Shown here: in pieces, positions 1 to 11,685 of the stretch
How positions within the stretch are numbered: the first letter of the stretch is position 1
How the letters are laid out: the number at the start of each line of letters is the position of its first letter
NCBI GenBank assembly: GCA_964304625.1
Contig: OZ199839.1
Span: forward strand, 2,542,001 to 2,606,000
From: Kudoa neothunni
Lineage: Eukaryota > Cnidaria
Direction: 5' to 3'
DNA: 64,000 nt
The notes under the pieces: model-generated
Told to the model about the DNA's origin: nothing
The model's input: the letters and a program-made list of their open reading frames with translations, nothing else
Databases searched by the model: none
Program-made: the position numbers and the translations under genes

Positions 1-2100
1 AATAAGGATAAATATATGGTTGTGGACAGAAATTATTGTTTAGAGGATTAACAAACAAACCAACAAACTTGCGCATGCATCCTCGCCATTTTAGTGTATG
101 AGATAGCGCTTCATATTCCAAATCGCACTGTCATAGTGTTAATGATCAATTTAATTATATCATTCGTTTTAAATTGAAAGCAAATGTCAATGATAAAATA
201 ATACTCGAACATTCATAATCAAGTGATGTTAATCTATTACTTAATTAAATATTAAAATTAGTTGTTTTACAATTCGCTTGAAGAGTAAAATTGATTTTTA
301 TTTACATTAGAGTTTTTATAAGGTATTTAACTTTAAAAAAGACACGTTATTTTTATGGTAAAATTTAATTGTACATTAATTTGCGCATGCGCATTATTTT
401 AAATTCTAACTATTTTTCGCTGTAACTAGTGCGTGAGAATAAATATAGTCATAACTAATTTAATGTGAATATCATATGATTATGATTATGGTTGGGAATA
501 GCATCTGTCAATAAATAAAGATTAGGTTTCGATTAATAGATAAGATATAGGAGTAGAATTTATTTTTCTCTACAATACTCATTTTAAAGATTATTAACAG
601 TATAATTCTTTTTTATTTTTGTCGCTTAAATTAACGGATTAAAAGATAAAGTCACTGCGGATTTTGGCCGAAAATTTTTTTAAATAACGAAATTATTCAT
701 ACATCTATTATGGAAAATTAAAAATATAACTTCAAATTCATTACTGTTTTAAAATTCAACATTAAAAGAAACAAAAGGTCGTGTAAATTTGATTAATTCC
801 ATCTTGGGTCCACTCACGATGAATTATCGCATTCTATCTAGAAGGCTCTAATTTGATACTAAAAACAATTCCTATACTACTAACACGCTCTATTATTCGG
901 AATGGAGATCATTTTAATGAAGAAATTTATGATTGTATTATAATTATCGGGTTGTTATCGTCCTATTTGGAAAGTTGATTTTCAAGCTAAGCTAAGCTTA
1001 TGAATTATATTAACTAATTTATTCAAATGAATGCCCTATATAATTTTCATATTAATATTTAGGGATGTAGTCATAATCAAATTTCTTCAATTGATTAGTT
1101 TACTTCAACATTCTTATCATTATTCATTAAATGAAAAATTAAATACAAGGTTATATTTAGTGGGCATAATTAATTATTTCCCTTATTTAATAATTTTTGA
1201 TTTTTTAACAATACTGTGAATTTAATTTTTCATATTTAAATTAATATTCATAAATAACTGTTTTGTTTAAAATGAGGTAGAAATCTATAAATCTCTTAAA
1301 ATAATAATTAATAATCTCTTATACATGATACATGACTGCAGAGAATTGACATAAGATTATTATTCTTATAATTTACCGTGTTTCACCGAATATAAGACCT
1401 AATGATAATTATGAGCTCGTTTATCGCATTACACCTAATAAAATACTAAAGATCTGGTTGTTATAAATAAATTATATAATAAAATATCTCGTGAAATGTA
1501 GGTTTATTGACCATTTAATAATACTAAACATTTTAAAGTTAACACACCCATTAAGCACGATGATTATTGGATTCGATTGTCATCTTATCGCTAATTTAAG
1601 AGAAAAAATATCATACTCACCGAATTAGTGTTCCCCATCGTATTTCATTTGTTCAAAAATTTGTCGATTAAAAATTTGTTTTAATCCTTTTAAACAAGAT
1701 AAATAAAGCAAAGAAAGTCACGTATGTTACAAAGACAAGACCTAATTCCCCCTTTATTAAATCAACAAAAAATTTAAGATTTTTCTCATATTTGTTAAAA
1801 AAAAGTAAATTAATTTAAGAAGTTTTTATGAATTCATTTTTTTGGATTTTGAATTAATCGAAATTTTCTCTAAACTCAAAAAATTCGTACACTGCCTCTT
1901 TAAAGTATGCCATTATCCAAGACAAATCCGTTACGTTGTTTTGATAAATCTCAGACGATTTATAGGTCATAATCGACATCTCCCGCTTGATAAAACCATT
2001 AGTATGGACAACAAATATTAAATAATGAACATTTAATTAAAACATAATATCATCTATGGATCTTCAATTCCAACTATGAAAAAGCATTTTCCCAAACACA
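1..2100. other. AT-rich DNA, no gene seen
   Basis: I find no exon set, transposon end or RNA gene here. Open frames are short and of low complexity. The one notable site is a 12-bp palindrome TGCGCATGCGCA at 382-393, treated separately. Confidence 0.5.
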
Positions 2101-2103
2101 CAC

Positions 2104-2286
2104 ATATATATATATATATATATAAATAAATGTAAATAAATGTAAATAAATGTAAATAAATATATATATATATATATATAAAAATAAATATAAATATATA
2201 TATATATATAAAAATAAATATAAATATATAAATAAATATATAAATAAATATAAATATATATAAATATATAAATAAATATATATATG
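2104..2286. repeat. TA / AAATA microsatellite
   Basis: About 180 bp of alternating TA runs and AAATA/TAAATG units. It yields overlapping low-complexity frames of I/Y/F on the minus strand, which are not genes. Confidence 0.9.
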
Positions 2287-2299
2287 ATGACATAGTTTA

Positions 2300-3163
2300 G
2301 AATCAAACTACCAGTGTCATTAGATCTGACATATTTTTAATTGTACTGAGTTATCTAATTATTTTACTCAAACTTTTATATTTATATTTTATACATTAAT
2401 AAATCTAAATTTATTCATATTATCGAATCATAAATTTTAATAAGATATACTTGATTTAAATATTGGAGTACAATAAAAATGTTGAAAATATTGTCAATGA
2501 TCGGTTTTACGCATTTACTTGCGCATGCGTGTAGTAATATACGTAGCTATTTAATTGCATACATTTAAGAAACAAATAATTTTTTTTTCAATAAGAAATA
2601 AAAGAATTAGTTGTTTTGGTCACCAAAAATTCGGCAAAATATTTTAAATATACGTTTCACCACTGAGATCATGATCGGTCAATCTTTTTTGTCAAACTTA
2701 AATAATGTTTTAAACTCATTTTAATAAATTCGAAAATGAAGATAATAATCGATTTTTGTCCAATCATTTAAAAAATTTTATTTATGTTTTTTAAGGTGTC
2801 ATCGCATCGAGATTGGATATGGAGGATATGTTTGGTGTTTTATAGTAACAAATAAAATTTGGCTGCTTTAGGGAAAATACTGTGGACGTATTTTATTATT
2901 TTATTATTTCATGTTGAATTTGATTTTTATTCATTTCATTAAATTCTTTCGAATATTAAACAAAATTCATCTATTTTTATAAAAAACGATCCGAAAAAGT
3001 TAGTAAATCAGGTCACTGACCATATCTAGAAAATGTAAATAATGTATCCCGCTAATTCCGAAGCTACATTAAAACGTAGAATGGGAGGAATTAGAGGATT
3101 AATTTTTGGCAAGGGTTTGGCGTTAAAAAAATCAAAAATTTAGACATATAATGACATAGTATT
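2300..3163. other. AT-rich DNA, no gene seen
   Basis: This lies downstream of the SMAD stop codon and presumably includes its 3' UTR. No further structure is seen apart from an NRF1-like TGCGCATGCGTG at 2520-2531. Confidence 0.45.
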
Positions 3164-4403
3164 TTAAGTGGTAGACGGGCACAATTCACTAGGACCGTTC
3201 ATGCTTTTAAGTTTGAAATCGAGGTAATCCAGCGCTTCAATTATTCGAAAATGAAGCCAACATGGTGTTTCGTTAACTCGTTGACGCTTGTAATTTTCTC
3301 CCCAACCCTTCACAAAACTAACTTCGATACTGCCGAACGAAGCCAAATCTAGAACATCCTTATAGTTTTGTTTGTTACATTTAGTATCGACGATTTCTTT
3401 GAATTTATCCACGTCAAAAATCTTCGAAAAAAATGAATTTTAATTAAACTCGCAAAAATACTTTTATGGATGTTTGATCGTTAAGTCGAGTGACATACAT
3501 GAAATGTTTTCCCTCTATGTAGTTGATAAAGGGTATGTGCACAAATAAAGGAATAGGTGCACATAATGTGATGAAAACCATTGAACTTCGACGTTCCACA
3601 ACAATGCCATTTTTTATTAGATTTTTGCATGAAATCACCTAATAACAAAAATGTATCTAGTTAATACACTTACATGTATCCAAAAAACTTGTTCATTTTG
3701 ATGAGGACTGTACACAGAAGCCAAATTGAGAGTGTCAGCATCCTCAGTTTGAAGCCCATTCATACACAAGATCCTGATAGAATTTTGATAGTATTTCCGA
3801 TTGTATATCAAGTCATTTTTTCCCTCGCAATAACTGGCACATATCCATGGTCGATGTGTGTCAGATGTGGTAGATGCTTTGAGCATATATTCTGTAGAGT
3901 CTTAATGTTATAGCGTAATTAAAATATATGGATTGAAAATATTACTGGGACTTCCATTTGTGGGTACAAGAGTGTAGCTGGGCACTCGATAACTGAAAAA
4001 TGTCTCTAACGATAAGTACTGTAATGAATTCATCTTTGACCTCCTGTTAAATGTTACCATTTAATTCTACCTCAATAATACCGGAAATTATTTTTACTTT
4101 AATTTTAAGAACGAGCCATCACACTCTAAAAAGAACTATTAATTCGCAACTCATAACATGTTTATTCACACTCTATACCTCTTTTTGAGTTGTAGTAGTA
4201 ATGAAACGGATTTATGCAATAGTAATGATGAAACATTTGATAACTGCATCCACAAATTGGCCTGGAGTCCAACATGCAAGCACATTTTACTTTGGGGTTA
4301 TTGAACATGTTATAACTGTACATGTGCATACCCCAGCAGCTATTCATCATTATAGATTCGGTACGATCCAGTTTTCGTTCTACCACCATACATGCTTGAA
4401 TAT
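3164..4403 (-). CDS. smad: SMAD transcription factor (MH1 part + MH2), 5' end unresolved
   Basis: SMADs carry TGF-beta/BMP signals to the nucleus. Exons read on the minus strand: 4179-4403, 4098-4125, 3946-3992, 3674-3891, 3462-3638, 3164-3421; introns are 35-105 nt with GT/AG ends and matching phases. The last exon holds the MH2 L3-loop signature FVKGWGENYKRQRV followed by ETPCW, diagnostic of SMADs. The exon before it aligns with the MH2 core (LFVHIPF for the usual IFVQSPN). Exon 4179-4403 ends with CINPFHY, matching MH1 zinc ligands (CVNPYHY), with another Cys 12 residues upstream as in SMAD MH1. The N-terminal half of MH1 was not placed; an open stretch at 4426-4683 may hold it. The protein ends CPSTT, so the R-SMAD SSxS tail is altered but Ser(-2) and Thr(0) could still be phosphorylated. 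MH2 identity is firm; the MH1 exon is less so. Confidence 0.82.
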
Positions 4404-4433
4404 CTATTAGAGTAAAATCAGATTATTAAACAT

Positions 4434-4444
4434 GGGGGGGGGGG
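4434..4444 (+). repeat. G11 homopolymer
   Basis: Eleven consecutive G in an otherwise very AT-rich region, just upstream of the SMAD MH1 exon. It is a possible sequencing-error point. Confidence 0.7.
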
Positions 4445-4683
4445 TAATTGTTGATCAGTCTACTTCTTGAGCTAATGCCCTCAATAAATTGACCCACGTC
4501 TAAGCATGATGCGATAATTTCCAAATAATTGGAAATTATGCTGTTTTTGGTGATAATTGGAATTGTCTCGTTACTGGAATTACCATATTGATTGATGATA
4601 CAAATGAGTTTCTTTAAGTTGTGATTATTGTAACCATGATTATCCATTGCAATAAAATAAGCAAAATTGTCGGATATAAACAC

Positions 4684-6589
4684 GCTAATTTAAACCTGCT
4701 TCTAATACAATTCTGTAAGCGATAACTTTTGAATCTTTTTGATGATTAGATCTTAAATTAATCTAAGTGTGTTAATAAACAAATACTTAGGGGACCATAT
4801 GAATGGGTATCTAACGGATAGAAATCACTATTTTTTGGCTTGGTTAATATTCCTTTTGATTCTTGTTAATTTTTAATTTCAAATCTCACTTGGAAATAAA
4901 TTTTTGACAAATTTTTGAGTCATATTTTTGATTATAATAAATAGTTGGTAGCAATTTAAGTCGATTAGACCAGATTGGAGCACTAATTTAAAACAAAGAT
5001 TACTGCTACCCAACAAATTTATAGTGACAAACCTCACTTAAAAATTAATATTTTATGAATATTTTCTTAAGGTTACATTCTCCAGTCAATTCAAATATTA
5101 ATGAGGTGACATTATTAATTTTAAAACCATTTTTTGCTTTCATCATTTAAGGAATTTCGACATGACATCAAAATTGAATTAGGTTTCTTTTAGGGCACTG
5201 GCTATTGACAAGGAAGTTTTTACTCCAAACGGGCAACTACGCTTGCGCAGTGCCAGTTCTTAATCCCGGCTACCTCTATTTATAGTCGATCTATAAAATT
5301 TCTTTTTTAGAATCTGCTGTATTTAATTATTTTTCACCCAACGCTGACTAACATATTGCGGTATTTCAATAAACACATTTAAAAAGCAGTTACATTACTT
5401 ACGTCTTAAAATTTAGACAATCACTAATACTGTTACTCAAATATATGCACCGAAACGATTACTTCTAGTCGTTTATTGTTACAAATAAAATCAGTGAGGG
5501 ATTCCAATAACTTACCTATTGCTGTTTTTAATTGGATATGTTGATTAACTGTTTACCATTCATAAACTCAGATTTAAAATTAATCATCGTCTACAGTCAG
5601 GGTAATAAATGAATGATGTCTATTTTTGTTAGAGCATAATAATTCCCCAATTATGCATTAACACTGAGTCGGTAATCTCAAAAAAAACTTAACTAATCAT
5701 TTGTTGATGCGTCATCATTCAAGGATCTGATTGATTATCCAGGATTTCAATCAGAACCGACTCTTTTGCAACGAAAGTAGACACCTACACAATCCGTGTT
5801 GACATCTCAGCATTTAAATGTCTAATATAATTATGACTTATGTACATTTAATTTGTGGACTTTATTATTTTATTTCGAAAACCGCTTTACCAATCTGCCA
5901 GATATTGTACATTGGAATTAATCCCAACATGAACTGTTGTTTTATTAATACGATTCAAATATGCTTGTCATTTTGGCGTACATATCGTTCTCATAAAATA
6001 CCAAGACTCTGTTCAAATTATTTTACAGATATTTATAACCAAAATTAGCAGGTATTGGGAGAGAACCCACAATTACAGTAGGTGACGGCTCGTGGGCACC
6101 TGTCATGATTTAATGACTTACACAAGACTGTTACTAATTGAAGTAAATCGAATAAAAGCATAGCAATTGTAATAAATTATTAAAACCTTAGTTTTTGTTT
6201 TAATTCGCTGTAAATAAGAATTAGCTCAAATTTACAACTCATGGGCACTTGAAGAGAACCAAGAATTTTCATTCTTTGAAAGATAAAGTGGATATAATGC
6301 CATGTTATGAAAGAATATCAAAAGGGGAAAACAGAAAAACTAAATTTCTCAATTGTTATATTTAGAGTTGCATCGATATCACATTTTTAAAAACGAATAC
6401 GAGTACTCCAAATTTCAGTACTCGTCGATACCGATACCCATTCCAACACCATGTTCTACACATACCCAAATTTTAAATTTCAATTTTTTTAGACTCTTGT
6501 TATATTCTTATGAGATTACGCCAAAATTTTTAGTCATTCAAAAAAAGAGTTTAATTTCTCTAAAATTGACTGATGTTACTTAACCCATT
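4684..6589. other. Intergenic DNA with transposon traces
   Basis: No gene was assembled here. It contains a dispersed repeat at about 5192-5330 (shared with 43.9 kb). Around 6360-6440, GAGTACTC-type inverted motifs look like a MITE end. Confidence 0.4.
5192..5335. repeat. Dispersed repeat, copy 1
   Basis: It shares its start GGCTATTGACA and an internal block ending AGAATCTG.TGTATTTAATTA with 43891-44030. It is probably a small nonautonomous DNA element; the second terminus is not visible in this copy. Confidence 0.5.
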
Positions 6590-6593
6590 CCGG

Positions 6594-8956
6594 GTCCAAT
6601 ATTTAAATTTCCTTAAAATTCAAAATATATGTTTACATAAATCTTTTAATAGCGAAATTAAATTATTATTAATTAAAAATTAAATTTTAATAGGAAAATA
6701 ACAAAATTACCTAAGGGCCGGAAAAGAAAACAAAACCCACCAACGTGATCTTCTAATTGAACGTTTTGTTGCAGAATGCGCGAAAAATTAACTATTTTAT
6801 ATCGAGAACAGAGTAAACTACTACGGATTATGAAAATCTATCGGGTCCTTAACGAATATAATTTTGACAATTTTGACAAAAGTAGATAGTCTTCTTTGTA
6901 TACACAACACATCTTCGTCTCTTTTTCTCAGCATTAGTACTCTTCATAGGCCGGCTACACAAAGACGTAGCACGAATATTTTCGATGGATTGTTGACGGG
7001 TTTGTTTTTCAGAATTATTTATACTTGCCAAATTGGCTACGATATATCTAATGTGATTTAATATTTAAAAAAGCTGATTTTTTGTTTGCTTCTGTAATTA
7101 AATATTCTCCATGAATTAACTGCTGCGAGCGAGATCATGTTAGTAAAAAGAGACCAATAACATTTTTTCGAGCGAATTCTTGTTCTGTAGCAAGATACAC
7201 AATTGTCTACGGTATCAACACCACCCGTATAGTTGTTGTACATATGACAAATTTGAGGCTGTTCGATCGATACATAGCGCTTTTTGGTTCTGCAGTAACG
7301 TTTCACATGTTGAATTGGTTCAACAATAAGCAAATTACTAACAAAAGTAACAGGGTTCGTATCATTCCGTTGAATACAGTTGATTTCAGTTATAGAATCT
7401 TTGAAATATTCATGGTAGCCTTGGTGGTTTTTATTCATTAATTTCGGAGTCGTCAAGGGACAGTTCGACGTTCGGTTCATCCTCACTGTTCCAGTAGCAA
7501 TAACACCCCTTCTTTTCAATTCAACCAATAATTTGTAAGAGGTGGAGAAATTATCGAAATACACATGGAGCATACTTCTATCCTTTTGCTCGTCGACAAA
7601 ATTTAACACGATGCTTCCACCTAGGCCAAAATTCTTGTTGTAGATTTTTGTCTTACTTGTATATACACTAAAACTGTACACATATCCTTCAGAAGACTCC
7701 AAAACCCACTGCTTGAAACCGAAACGGACGGGGTTACCTTTCATATACATTTTGCGGGAGTGGTGGTCCGTATATGGAACCATCTGTTCATCAGCAGACA
7801 AGTTGTCGTGGAAATATCCAAATTTGTTGAAATTTTATAAAATTTCTGATTTATTGGACTTTTCTTGAAAAATTTATCGTCTTTATCGAGTCTTGAATTA
7901 TTATTGAAGTGGAGGTGTCGTTTTATCAACTTGAATCTTTGATAGATCATAGACTTTTTACAATTTCAACCCCAGAATCCATTGTAGTTTCCCAATACGT
8001 ATGTTTCTGAGATAATCGATTGTAACCGATAATAATAAAATACCAATAAAAGATTAAGTTCTTTTACAGTTAAATGAAACGTGTGATCATTCTTTTGTCG
8101 TGCATAAATATTTTATTTCTTTAACAATATGTAAGAGCAAATTTTCATCCAAAAATTATAGGAATGTTTCGTAGGATTCACATCTAGTGGCTGAATCATC
8201 GCGTATAATAATAATATATTTATTTTGAGAAACTGTTTGGCATTCAGTGGCAATTTCAGATGAATCATTAGATTGAGATATTTCACACCATGTAGCACAA
8301 ACATTATCATTAAATGATTAATTTTCAACATATGAGAAAGTTTCTATTATACCTCATATTTCTGGGACGGTTCAAATGCCAGTGTCGTCACAATCTCTTG
8401 AAACGAAGGGACCTTCTTCATCAATCAATACATCAAAATTATCTGGAGGTAACGTCACAAAATCAATTGGGTTCAGAATATCATCGTCATTTTCATTATC
8501 ATAGACGGTATCAATTAAATTTTTGTACCTTATTATAACGTTGTAAGCACAAGGTCAAGTAAGAGATTAATTGGAATTTAGCACGTCAATGGGTTTTCGT
8601 TCTCTTTTAGGCACCGCGCTGTATTTTTTATATTTGTTACCCGCAATGACGATTCGATCTAATTTAAAATTATATCATTTATCTAATCTTTCGGAATTAT
8701 AACTTAGCTTAGAAACTCTAAATTAGCCATTTTTACGAAGTTACTGTCCTATTTTCTACCCCAGTATACCATAATTACTATATAATACGTAATCTCAAAA
8801 GATATAAATTCATCATTAGATTTTAATCTTTAATTACATTCCTAATGGATAAATACGTGATATATATTTTGAAATAATATTCATCGACGAATTATTACAA
8901 TTTCTTAGAGAGGCAACAATGAGGAGCCGAAAAGGGGAACGAAATCCCGGAATGGG
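6594..8956 (-). mobile_element. piggyBac DNA transposon, full length but decayed
   Basis: The element is bounded by TTAA target duplications (6590-6593 and 8957-8960) and 11-bp perfect terminal repeats, CCCATTCCGGG at each end. The transposase lies on the minus strand, about 8540 to 6849. It starts with an acidic N-terminal region (LPPDNFDVLIDEEG), then a core with the three catalytic aspartates in SADEQ, VYFDNFS and GGVDTVDN, and ends with the cysteine-rich C-terminal finger (RRRCVVYTKK...CQNC). The core runs open from 7801 to 7058. Stops and a frame change upstream and downstream break the coding region, so it looks inactive as autonomous, although its ends look usable. Confidence 0.93.
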
Positions 8957-10033
8957 TTAATTGTCAACTAACACTGTCTTGATATTAAGTTTATTCTATT
9001 TTCATTTTCATGAAATGATCATTTTTTTATAGATATATCAAAAACCTTTTCTATTCGTTCGTAAATTCAACCGTCAGAATTAAAATTTTACTCTCGTTTT
9101 CGATAAAAACAATTTAATCTACGTGTTTTGGCCGAAAAAGTGCATATTATCGGTTAGTCAAGTGATATAACCGATTGGAAATTTCCTTGTTAAATTAAAA
9201 AAATATTATAAAACGTTTCACCCAATACAAACATTGAATATGTCGTCATCGTATCGATGAAAGTGTGTAATATCGGCTGCATATTGTATTAGGTGACACC
9301 ATGGAAAATTTTTAGAAGGACTCACCCGTAACTTCCGCAGAGTTTTCGTCACGACCCCCATAGTTTGATCTATTTTCATTCGTCATCGCTCTACTTTACA
9401 ATTAACGCTAATTCTAGGTCCTAATAGCCGCCAGTGCGTTTACTAAATATGTCCAAAATTGAAGTAAATATTATATGAAAATATATATACGTTATAAATA
9501 TTTAGATACGTTTATTATAACAAAAGTTTTAATTTCCAACGATAATTTAGCTGTTTTATAGTTTAGTTGAAATTTTTAAATTATATAGGTATCTGTTTTA
9601 AGTCTTGACCAGTTTTAGTAACTATCAAATACTTTTTAAAACTACATCGATGCTATATTACTTACATCTATGTTGGGGTTTTATTACTCCGGCCTAATTG
9701 ACAATTACGTGCCCTGGAACAAACACTAAATAATTCAATATTAGTGTTATATTTTTTCGTAATATACTGGATATGCTAGTGAATTTCTCTTTTTTCAGGT
9801 ACTGGGTACTTATAGATGGTTAACTTTCGACCCGATTAAACAAGTCCGTGAAACATTCTTCTTGTAAAAATTCCACTCTCTCATTGAAAATTATATTTAC
9901 GCTGACGAATCCATTATATATAAGATTAATTATTTTCAGAAATTTGAATGAAGATTTATACAAAGTAGCAATAAAGGAATAGAATAAGACCTACATGAAT
10001 CAACATGACTGAAATCGCCTCCTTATAATGTGT

Positions 10034-10502
10034 CTTATTGCCGGGGACAGATAACACATCAGTGTGACACTCGGACTCAGAACCCTGAGGTAATGGGTTA
10101 GAATCCGCTGGTAGTCAGTCTACTGCTTCCGTGTAGGTGGGTCTCTATCCCATATTTTAGAGTTGTGGTTAAAGTGTACTAAGCTAGCTTGTGGAGTGGT
10201 GTGGTGTGCACTAGCAGCCAAATTCGCGTGAATGGGAGTTTGAATCTCCGGAATCCAAAGAAAGGAAAGTAATTGCAGCCCTCACAGAGCCATCGTCCTT
10301 AAAAGGATAGTGTTTGGAGTGGTGGTCGCCCCGAGACGAGGATGTTTAGTGGTTTAAAGTCCCACACTACTGCATAAAGATAAGGGAGGAGGTTTCATGC
10401 TACGTCCTACGGTGCCTAAAGCGTTAATGGAAGAGGTCTGACCAAACAGAATTCCACAACCTAATAAGTTGCGCCAGGAGTTTTACCTTGAAAACAAAAA
10501 AA
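10034..10502 (+). mobile_element. SINE-like retroposon with A-rich tail
   Basis: A 469-bp GC-richer block flanked by 9-bp direct repeats ATAATGTGT (10025-10033 and 10503-10511) and ending in AAAACAAAAAAA. The paralogous site near 16563 has a single ATAATGTGT and no insert, confirming an insertion. There are three B-box-like motifs (GGTTAGAATCC at 10096, a stem GGAG.TTGAAT.CTCC near 10235, and GGTTTAAAGTCC at 10351), so the body may be built from tandem tRNA-related units. No ORF. Confidence 0.75.
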
Positions 10503-10778
10503 ATAATGTGTAATGCATCAAAGATTTTCTGAAGAAATAATAATTCATATCAACTAACGAAAAAACGAATTAAACTAATTTAACGTGAACGTGAACGTAA
10601 AGTAATTATGTTAGTATGATATGGTTAAACGAGATCGGATAGCTGTGGGGTGCCCTACTCATCCAAAAGAGGAAACGGAGGGTCTATAGAGCGAACGTAC
10701 GACCAAAACATTGCTAGGTGTAAATTCGCGTCTCTATGATTAAATTATTAAATTTTCTTAAAACAAAATAAAGCTCAC

Positions 10779-11685
10779 TCTTTTCTCGAAAGAGAATCTG
10801 TATGGTTGTTAAATTTGAAATATTGCAAGAAATTAGTGGAACATATACCGGCGGTATTGCAGTAGACTGAGTAATCATTCTCCATATGTCTTGACCTATA
10901 CTCATTGGCGATTTTTCTAGCTTGTAACTTACACTAAATAAAAATATGGTTGGTAATATTCTATTAATCAGTTACATTTATTCTTTTTATAAGATCCTGG
11001 TTCTTTTCCTCGCAATAAAACAGCATCACATTTCTTGCAACATTTTCTGTCGGAAATAAGATGTGGTTAATTTTTCCAAAGTACTTAATATATATCTATA
11101 AATATGGAGAACAAATTTTTTTTACTGCACATAAAACACAATTCATCTCGTATTCGTTCAGGTTGACTAAAAAATTAACCATGGTAAAATGGATACAGTT
11201 GTTAAATATAAATATTCAATTTTTAATAAGTAAGAGGAATGTCTCTCATTAATTGAATATGTTTAAAAATTCATAATAACTTGAGTCATAGAAACATTTT
11301 CTCTGACCTTCACAATACTCTCTGTGAATTGTAGACATGTTAACCAACGTCTCAATCGTAACATTTATTAATGATATACGACGACTCTAAAGAATTTTAA
11401 TGAAAATATTTCAACTATTGTACTACATCTAGTCTATATTTCATTTGACTACGCGATACCATGGCTTGAGTACGATCTATGAGTATGTTTTTTGTTTCAT
11501 CGCCGAGGCGACGGTAATTAGGAGGAGGAAACTAAAAATTCTCAACTTTAATAAAAAATATTATGAACTTACAACAAAATGTGAAACAGATTCATTTGAT
11601 TGAAAGTTAACGCCAATCACCCCTAAACCTTTTAAATGCTGTTAACACAAGGAAATATACAGAAAAAGATAAAAATTGCAATCAT
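10779..11685 (-). pseudogene. Secreted Cys-rich protein family, copy 1 (N-terminal frameshift)
   Basis: Homologous, exon by exon, to copies 2 and 3. The signal peptide starts at 11685 (MIAIFIFFCIF). Later exons encode NYRRLGDETK..., a block with REYCEGQRKCF, NLNEYEMNCVLCA, a segment ending VMLFYCEE, and exon 10779-10933, 155 nt as in the other copies, with ENDYSVYC. In exon 1, one base is missing relative to copies 2 and 3 just before the GGGG run, which puts early stops in frame. The rest of the gene is open, and the final exon could not be fixed. It may be a young pseudogene or reflect a sequence error. Confidence 0.6.

Noticed and set aside
2054-2306. Two overlapping minus-strand frames of about 80 codons rich in I/Y/F
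   Set aside because: They are translations of the TA/AAATA microsatellite.
4426-4683. An 85-codon minus-strand frame as the SMAD N-terminus
   Set aside because: Position is right, but I could not align it convincingly to MH1 or join it in phase, so it is left out of the gene.
11610-11670. A 24-25 nt intron (GTTAAC...TTTAG) in the first exon of the secreted family
   Set aside because: Removing it from copies 2 and 3 puts stops in frame, whereas the unspliced reading is open and conserved.
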